DNA of 10,501 bases. It comes from Thermoplasmata archaeon (lineage in GTDB: Archaea > Thermoplasmatota > Thermoplasmata > Thermoplasmatales > Thermoplasmataceae). The stretch's first letter is position 1. Every line of letters begins with the position of its first letter. Positions 6,072 through 10,501 of the stretch are shown here, piece after piece. The position numbers and the translations under genes were made by a program. Where the stretch lies: contig JAJZZW010000058.1 in assembly GCA_021797385.1 (NCBI GenBank), positions 1-10,501 of the forward strand, given 5' to 3'. The notes under the pieces were generated by a model. The model was not told where the DNA came from and ran no database searches. It saw only the letters and a program-made list of their open reading frames with translations.

Positions 6072-8435
6072 ATGGAAGTTATAAATTACAGGCTTAGCCT
6101 CGATATAGATTTCAAACACAAAAAGTATACAGGAGATGAAACAGTAAAAATTAAGGATGCAGAAAAGAAAATAACTTTTGATTTAAATAATATAGATATA
6201 CATGGAGTAAAAATCAATGGATCAGCGGTAAAATATGAAGCAGATAAAGATGGTGTAACATTTTCCACTGATGGAGGTGACATTTCAGTTGATGTAAAAT
6301 TTTCATCTGATGTGGACCGTGGTCTGAAGGGTTTCTATCTTGCCGGAACAGAGACTCAGTACATACTTTCAACCCAGTTCGAAGAATCAGATGCCAGAAG
6401 GGCATTTCCATGCATTGATAACCCGAATTACAAAGCTACGTTTAACATTTCTATGAAGATTGACAGTAACCTCAGAGCCATCTCAAACATGCCTGCAAAA
6501 AAGGAAAAACTGGAAAATGGAAAGAAGGTTATTGAATTCGAGGAAACTCCCAGAATGGCAACATATCTTGTTTACCTTGGAGTAGGCCAATTTGATGAGG
6601 TGGAAGATTTATATAAGGGTAAAAAACTTTATCTTACGGCAATGAAGGGACATTTAACATCATCCAGGTATCCAATTGAAGTTGCAAAGAAATCATTGAA
6701 TTACCTTGAAACCTACACAGGAATAGATTATATGCTTCCAAAATTAAACCTTATCTCTGTTCCGGAATTTGCTGCTGGCGCCATGGAAAACTGGGGCGCA
6801 ATTACATTCAGGGAAATCCTTCTGAATATTGATGATTCAACAACAAGTAAGAGTTATAAAAGAACATCAGAGGTTATAACACATGAACTTGTCCATATGT
6901 GGTTCGGCGACCTTGTGACCATGAAATGGTGGAATGACTTGTGGCTGAATGAAAGCTTTGCCACATTCTTTGCGTTCAAGACCGTTGACAGTACTGATCC
7001 GGAGTGGAAATTTTTCGGTGATTTCCTTCTTGACCAGACAGATGGGGCATACACTATGGATTCCCTAAAGAATTCACATCCCATAAATGCGGATGTTTCA
7101 GATCCCAGGAGCGTATCACAGCTTTCATATGAAATAAGGTACGGCAAGGGTTCAAATGTTTTGAGAATGATAGAAGCGTATGTGGGCAAGGATGTATTCA
7201 TGAAGGCAATGAGAAATTATCTTAAGGAATTTTCATATAAGAACGCCTCAGGATCCGATCTATGGAATGCCATAGAAAAGGAATCCGGAAAGGGTGTTTC
7301 CTTAATAATGGAGCAGTGGATATCAAACAAAGGGTATCCATATCTTATAACTGAAAGGAGTGATGACAAATTAAAAATAACACAGAAACAGTTTTATTTC
7401 CTTGAGGGAGATAAAAATTCACAGTGGAAAATACCATTATTCATAAACAGATTTTCCAGTGAGGAAAGTACCCTTATGGAAGGAAAGGAAATGGAAATCG
7501 AAGGTGATGTTCTCTCACTGAATTACGGGCACAGCGGATTCTATAGGGTACTCTATGACGATGCAATGTATGAATCCGTGACAAGAAACCTTTCACAGAT
7601 ATCGATTGATGAGAAATGGGGCATTGCAAACGACCTCTATGCGTTCCTTCTATCAGGCAAAATAAATATGACACAGTATGTAAGAAGGATCGAAAAGCTT
7701 TACGGCATAAATGATAACATAGTCATTGATGAGATATCAAAACAGCTTTATTCCCTGTATAATATAACGGGAAATGTTTACTTTAGGGATCTTGCGAACT
7801 TTTACATAAAGGATAAAATGGAATACATAGAGGCAAATAAAAAGGATGAGTTTAACTATAAAATATCGCTCTCCGGACTCTACACAAAGCTGGCGTATAT
7901 TAATGATGATTTCTGCAAAACACTTCTCAGCAAATATAAGGAATACAGTCAGGTGGAACCAGATTTCAGGCTTGCATACCTTATTGCACAGGGAAAAGTA
8001 AACAACGATTTCGGGTATTTTGCAAATTTAATAGAAACAACAACAAATGATGAGGACAAGACCAAGGCAATAACTGCATCAGGTGTGCTTAATGGAGACA
8101 GTAACCATAAAGCCATTATGGAGTTCATCAAATCCGGAAAGGCTAAGAAGCAGGATATGGATTCTTTCTTTGTTGCAATGTCCTCAAGTGATGGATCAAG
8201 GCAGTACATAATAGATAACCTGAAAAACATAGTTGAAACCATGTATAAGTTCCAGCTCAGCCCACTGAGAATAAACAGATGCGTGCAATCAATGATAGGA
8301 AATGCAGGGATTAAGGAACCGGATAAAATGAAAAAAGCCGCCGAATCTGTAAGAAATGAGGAAATTTTCGGTGGGATAAACAAGGGGCTTGAATTCCTCG
8401 ATATTTATGAAAATCTTGTTAAGAACACAAAATAA
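6072..8435 (+). CDS. Tricorn protease-interacting factor F2/F3, M1 zinc aminopeptidase
   Basis: Zinc aminopeptidase that trims short peptides released by proteasome and tricorn protease to free amino acids in the cytoplasm. At 787 residues it matches Thermoplasma F2 (about 783) and F3 (about 780). Domains: N-terminal beta saddle (1-190), thermolysin-like catalytic domain (about 190-430), beta sandwich (about 430-510) and C-terminal helical ERAP1_C-like domain (about 520-785). Key residues: exopeptidase motif GAMEN (236-240), zinc site H271-E272-x-x-x-H275 with E294 in LNESFA, catalytic tyrosine Y357 in YGKG, and substrate-binding Q102/E104 in TQFEESDARR. The residue after the second zinc histidine is Met (HELVHMW) where Gln is usual. 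F2 and F3 are paralogues with different N-terminal residue preferences, and I cannot separate them by eye. Start is supported by the MEVINYRLSLD N-terminus and the TATA position. Confidence 0.95.
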   Translation: MEVINYRLSLDIDFKHKKYTGDETVKIKDAEKKITFDLNNIDIHGVKINGSAVKYEADKDGVTFSTDGGDISVDVKFSSDVDRGLKGFYLAGTETQYILSTQFEESDARRAFPCIDNPNYKATFNISMKIDSNLRAISNMPAKKEKLENGKKVIEFEETPRMATYLVYLGVGQFDEVEDLYKGKKLYLTAMKGHLTSSRYPIEVAKKSLNYLETYTGIDYMLPKLNLISVPEFAAGAMENWGAITFREILLNIDDSTTSKSYKRTSEVITHELVHMWFGDLVTMKWWNDLWLNESFATFFAFKTVDSTDPEWKFFGDFLLDQTDGAYTMDSLKNSHPINADVSDPRSVSQLSYEIRYGKGSNVLRMIEAYVGKDVFMKAMRNYLKEFSYKNASGSDLWNAIEKESGKGVSLIMEQWISNKGYPYLITERSDDKLKITQKQFYFLEGDKNSQWKIPLFINRFSSEESTLMEGKEMEIEGDVLSLNYGHSGFYRVLYDDAMYESVTRNLSQISIDEKWGIANDLYAFLLSGKINMTQYVRRIEKLYGINDNIVIDEISKQLYSLYNITGNVYFRDLANFYIKDKMEYIEANKKDEFNYKISLSGLYTKLAYINDDFCKTLLSKYKEYSQVEPDFRLAYLIAQGKVNNDFGYFANLIETTTNDEDKTKAITASGVLNGDSNHKAIMEFIKSGKAKKQDMDSFFVAMSSSDGSRQYIIDNLKNIVETMYKFQLSPLRINRCVQSMIGNAGIKEPDKMKKAAESVRNEEIFGGINKGLEFLDIYENLVKNTK

Positions 8436-8437
8436 TT

Positions 8438-9688
8438 TCAGTAATTTTTAATATCTTTTAAATTAATTGATGCAAATGGTATTATTATTTCTTCCCTGCT
8501 GAGACCACCATGCATCCCGCGATCTTTTATAATATCATCATCGTAATATTTGTACCATACAGTATTTCCCGAATACGGAAGGATCAAAAGATCACCCATT
8601 CGTGAAATATAATTTTCAGAAACAGTATTTCTCCCCATCAACCCCATTTTGAGAATTTCATTGCCTGTAAGAATTTCTGCACGACCATGGAGCTGATCCT
8701 CAAGTATACTTTTCATATCCTCCGGGCTATCTGTATGCAACATCATATCCCTGGGGCTCCATGTTTCCGGTATTGCCCTTCCATTCTTGGTTTTCATTAA
8801 ATTCCTGATTCCCGATACATATGTTTTTTTATTAACAGGGGTAAAACCATGATCAGATGAGATCATAACTGCAATATCCTCACCTGCAAGATCCCCGAAC
8901 AAATCATTGAACATTGATGCTATATACCGCAGTGATTCTATATGCTCCTGGCTTCCAGGGCCGTACCGGTGCTCCATTTTATCAGGATCCTCTATGTAGA
9001 AGAATATGTATGAATTTTCACGCACCTTCTTCAACAGCTTTCTCAGTATGAGGAAACCTTCGAAGAGGAAATCATACCTCTTCTTTTCCTTTGCACCGGA
9101 ATACATTATCCTACTGTAGCTGCTTTTCAATAGGTCCGAAAATGATATTACATATGATTTTATTCCGTGCTCATTCAGGGTTTCATAGAAGGTTTTTCCG
9201 TGAAAAAGGATTGAAGGATCAGGTTTTAAATCTGCAAATTTCTGCCTGTCCTGTTTATATACAGGAATAAATGGCAGGCTTTTCACAACCATATTGTAAC
9301 TTTCCAGGTAAAGCCTCCACTCAAATAATCCGTGTTCCGCAGGAGTTAAACCAGTATTTATCGTATTGCTTGCGGCGGCAGTGGTAGATGGAAATACCGA
9401 GGTTATTGGTGATACTATGCCAGAGTTATTGATCTCCTGGAATGGTCTGTAATTTCCCAGATAATTCTTCCAGCTATCATACCCGAGACCATCTATGTAA
9501 AAAAATACCACCTTTTTTGAACCGGAAATATTGCTGTAAAGATCCTTTTCAAGTGAAATTCCATTATTATTTATGCCGAATACTGATAAGATCGTGCTGT
9601 TTATATTCGAAAAGTTATAGCCATTATAATCAGGATAAACAAAATGACCATCATCCCTGTACCTGAACTGCATACCATCATTAATCAT
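8438..9688 (-). CDS. Alkaline phosphatase superfamily protein, type I phosphodiesterase/nucleotide pyrophosphatase-like
   Basis: Predicted two-metal hydrolase of phosphodiester, pyrophosphate or phosphate monoester bonds, 416 residues, no signal peptide, so probably cytoplasmic. Metal ligands and nucleophile appear in family order: D66 in FYIDGLGYD, the nucleophile region FPSTTAAASNTINTGL (99-114, with T102 or T103 attacking), D236 and H240 in EDPDKMEHRYG, D279-H280 in SSDHGF, and H393 in GMHGGLS. The full set is present, so it should be active. Between the second and third metal motifs is an insertion-like cap region (about 120-225). Substrate cannot be read; archaeal relatives are usually annotated only as nucleotide pyrophosphatase or alkaline phosphatase family. 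The gene has its own TATA-like box 55 bases below the glucose dehydrogenase gene and ends 2 bases from the convergent aminopeptidase stop. Confidence 0.88.
   Translation of the reverse strand: MINDGMQFRYRDDGHFVYPDYNGYNFSNINSTILSVFGINNNGISLEKDLYSNISGSKKVVFFYIDGLGYDSWKNYLGNYRPFQEINNSGIVSPITSVFPSTTAAASNTINTGLTPAEHGLFEWRLYLESYNMVVKSLPFIPVYKQDRQKFADLKPDPSILFHGKTFYETLNEHGIKSYVISFSDLLKSSYSRIMYSGAKEKKRYDFLFEGFLILRKLLKKVRENSYIFFYIEDPDKMEHRYGPGSQEHIESLRYIASMFNDLFGDLAGEDIAVMISSDHGFTPVNKKTYVSGIRNLMKTKNGRAIPETWSPRDMMLHTDSPEDMKSILEDQLHGRAEILTGNEILKMGLMGRNTVSENYISRMGDLLILPYSGNTVWYKYYDDDIIKDRGMHGGLSREEIIIPFASINLKDIKNY
8445..8459 (+). terminator. T-rich run downstream of the aminopeptidase gene
   Basis: TTTTT (8445-8449) and TTTT (8456-8459) follow the TAA at 8435 by 10-24 bases. 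They could end the aminopeptidase transcript, but they lie inside the coding sequence of the convergent phosphodiesterase gene, where lysine and asparagine codons also explain them. Confidence 0.3.
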
Positions 9689-9707
9689 GCATTTGCATTA
9701 CTAAATT

Positions 9708-9715
9708 GTATTAAT
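9708..9715 (-). promoter_or_regulatory. TATA-like box of the phosphodiesterase gene
   Basis: ATTAATAC on the minus strand lies at -27 to -20 from the ATG at 9688 and supports that start over the next in-frame ATG at 9673. It lies in the 55-base gap after the glucose dehydrogenase stop, so the gene can be transcribed on its own. Confidence 0.5.
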
Positions 9716-9743
9716 CCCTTGCCAGTATAGCCTTTGGAAATTA

Positions 9744-10501
9744 CTACCATTTAATTATTGATTTTATTTCACCTTCTGGTTTGGTCAGGAAAATTTCCGT
9801 ATTTTCCGGTGAATATGTTCCGGTAATCAGTTTATTTATCACTGAATTTTGAGAATGCCCCCATTTTTCTAAATATCGCAATGCATCGAAATAATGCTTT
9901 TTTGCCCCATCTACTGAACCGACCATGCATATGTTTCTTTCTATAATATAATCTATATCCTCACCGTTAACTTGTGTTCCGGGTGCCTTGCCGTTTGTCC
10001 CAAAAAGTATTGTAACTCCATTGTTATTCATCATGCGAACGAATTTGAATATAGTAGCTGGGTCCCCGCTGGTATCTATCAGCAGATCTATGCCTTTCAG
10101 TGGAACATTATCGGTATAATCAAAGAATATACTTCCTGTTTTTTCCAGAATTGATAATTTAGATTCCCCAAGGGTATGCCTGTTTGTCATATATACATTG
10201 AACATATATTCATGTGCCATCATTGTATATATGAATGCTTCACTGCCGGACCCAATAATAAGGCAATTTTTTCCAGCAAATGTGGAATCTTCATTCTGGT
10301 ATATGGATCTTTTCGATATGGTATCGAAGACCTCAAAAGCTTTCATAACATTCTTGGCCGGTTCTGTAAGAACTGCTTCTCTCACCATGCTTCTATCATT
10401 TACCTTCACAAGATTTCCCGGGGAATCAAAAAAATAATCACGCATGAATCCATGAAGACCTGTTATTCCTGCCTCATTCTTCTTTCCATCAGAGCAGTTG
10501 T
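9744..10501 (-). CDS. gdh: Glucose 1-dehydrogenase, zinc-dependent MDR family (5' end cut off by the window)
   Basis: Oxidises beta-D-glucose (and usually galactose) to the lactone with NAD(P)+, the first step of the non-phosphorylative Entner-Doudoroff pathway in Thermoplasmatales. The frame stays open to the window edge: before M at 10445 it reads [18 protein letters not shown], so that Met is internal and roughly 105-110 N-terminal residues, including most catalytic zinc ligands, lie outside. The visible part resembles Thermoplasma acidophilum glucose dehydrogenase throughout: the leading cysteine probably completes the structural zinc lobe, then [18 protein letters not shown], the nucleotide-binding turn GSGSEA, TNRH at the end of the second Rossmann strand (the Asn-Arg-His that favours NADP+), [25 protein letters not shown] and the C-terminal GEIKSIIKW. 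Identification rests on recalled sequence, not on a search. It has no visible close partner other than the downstream phosphodiesterase. Confidence 0.93.
   Translation of the reverse strand, partial: NCSDGKKNEAGITGLHGFMRDYFFDSPGNLVKVNDRSMVREAVLTEPAKNVMKAFEVFDTISKRSIYQNEDSTFAGKNCLIIGSGSEAFIYTMMAHEYMFNVYMTNRHTLGESKLSILEKTGSIFFDYTDNVPLKGIDLLIDTSGDPATIFKFVRMMNNNGVTILFGTNGKAPGTQVNGEDIDYIIERNICMVGSVDGAKKHYFDALRYLEKWGHSQNSVINKLITGTYSPENTEIFLTKPEGEIKSIIKW

Noticed and set aside
7949..8383. Minus-strand open frame of 144 codons opposite the aminopeptidase
   Set aside because: It lies fully antisense to the conserved C-terminal domain of F2/F3 and its translation shows no recognisable domain; length is explained by codon bias of the sense gene.
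9689..9700. Repeated TGCA elements (ATGCAAATGC) just before the phosphodiesterase start
   Set aside because: The repeats are only four to five bases long and overlap the start region; no clear operator geometry.
9744..10445. Treating the glucose dehydrogenase ATG at 10445 as the true start
   Set aside because: The frame continues upstream with family-typical residues ([10 protein letters not shown]), so this Met is internal and the gene is cut by the window edge.

Overview
The window is an A+T-rich, gene-dense stretch of archaeal DNA, most likely from the order Thermoplasmatales, and within it from an A+T-rich lineage such as Ferroplasma, Acidiplasma or Picrophilus. Three things point there: the right-hand edge encodes a close relative of the Thermoplasma acidophilum glucose dehydrogenase; the longest gene is an aminopeptidase of the tricorn-interacting factor F2/F3 type; and most first genes have a TATA-like box at a fixed short distance from the start codon, as expected for leaderless archaeal transcripts. 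The lineage call is made from recalled family sequences, not from a search.

Layout. Positions 32-3272 (minus strand) look like a three-gene operon: an ABC-2 membrane protein, its BcrA-like ATPase and a family 1 glycoside hydrolase, with gaps of 2 and 17 bases and Shine-Dalgarno sequences before the second and third genes. Upstream on the same strand is a pirin-family gene with its own promoter (3330-4250). It is divergent from lipB (4375-5022, plus), which is followed by an unrecognised small protein (5074-5538, plus). A four-helix membrane protein (5556-5996, minus) converges on that gene and diverges from the F2/F3 aminopeptidase (6072-8435, plus). The aminopeptidase converges, with a 2-base gap, on an alkaline-phosphatase-superfamily phosphodiesterase (8438-9688, minus). 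A 5'-truncated glucose 1-dehydrogenase (9744 to the edge, minus) closes the window.

How the genes fit together. Most are housekeeping or catabolic. The beta-glycosidase releases sugars in the cytoplasm, and glucose dehydrogenase is the entry step of the non-phosphorylative Entner-Doudoroff pathway of these archaea. LipB supplies octanoyl groups for lipoylation of 2-oxoacid dehydrogenase or glycine cleavage proteins. F2/F3 finishes the peptide breakdown begun by proteasome and tricorn. The least ordinary arrangement is the exporter-glycosidase operon; the least understood genes are the 154-residue soluble protein and the 146-residue membrane protein.

No RNA gene, CRISPR array, insertion sequence or integrase was seen, and no gene-free stretch exceeds about 130 bases. 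I found no convincing undescribed multi-gene system here; the findings are modest leads.
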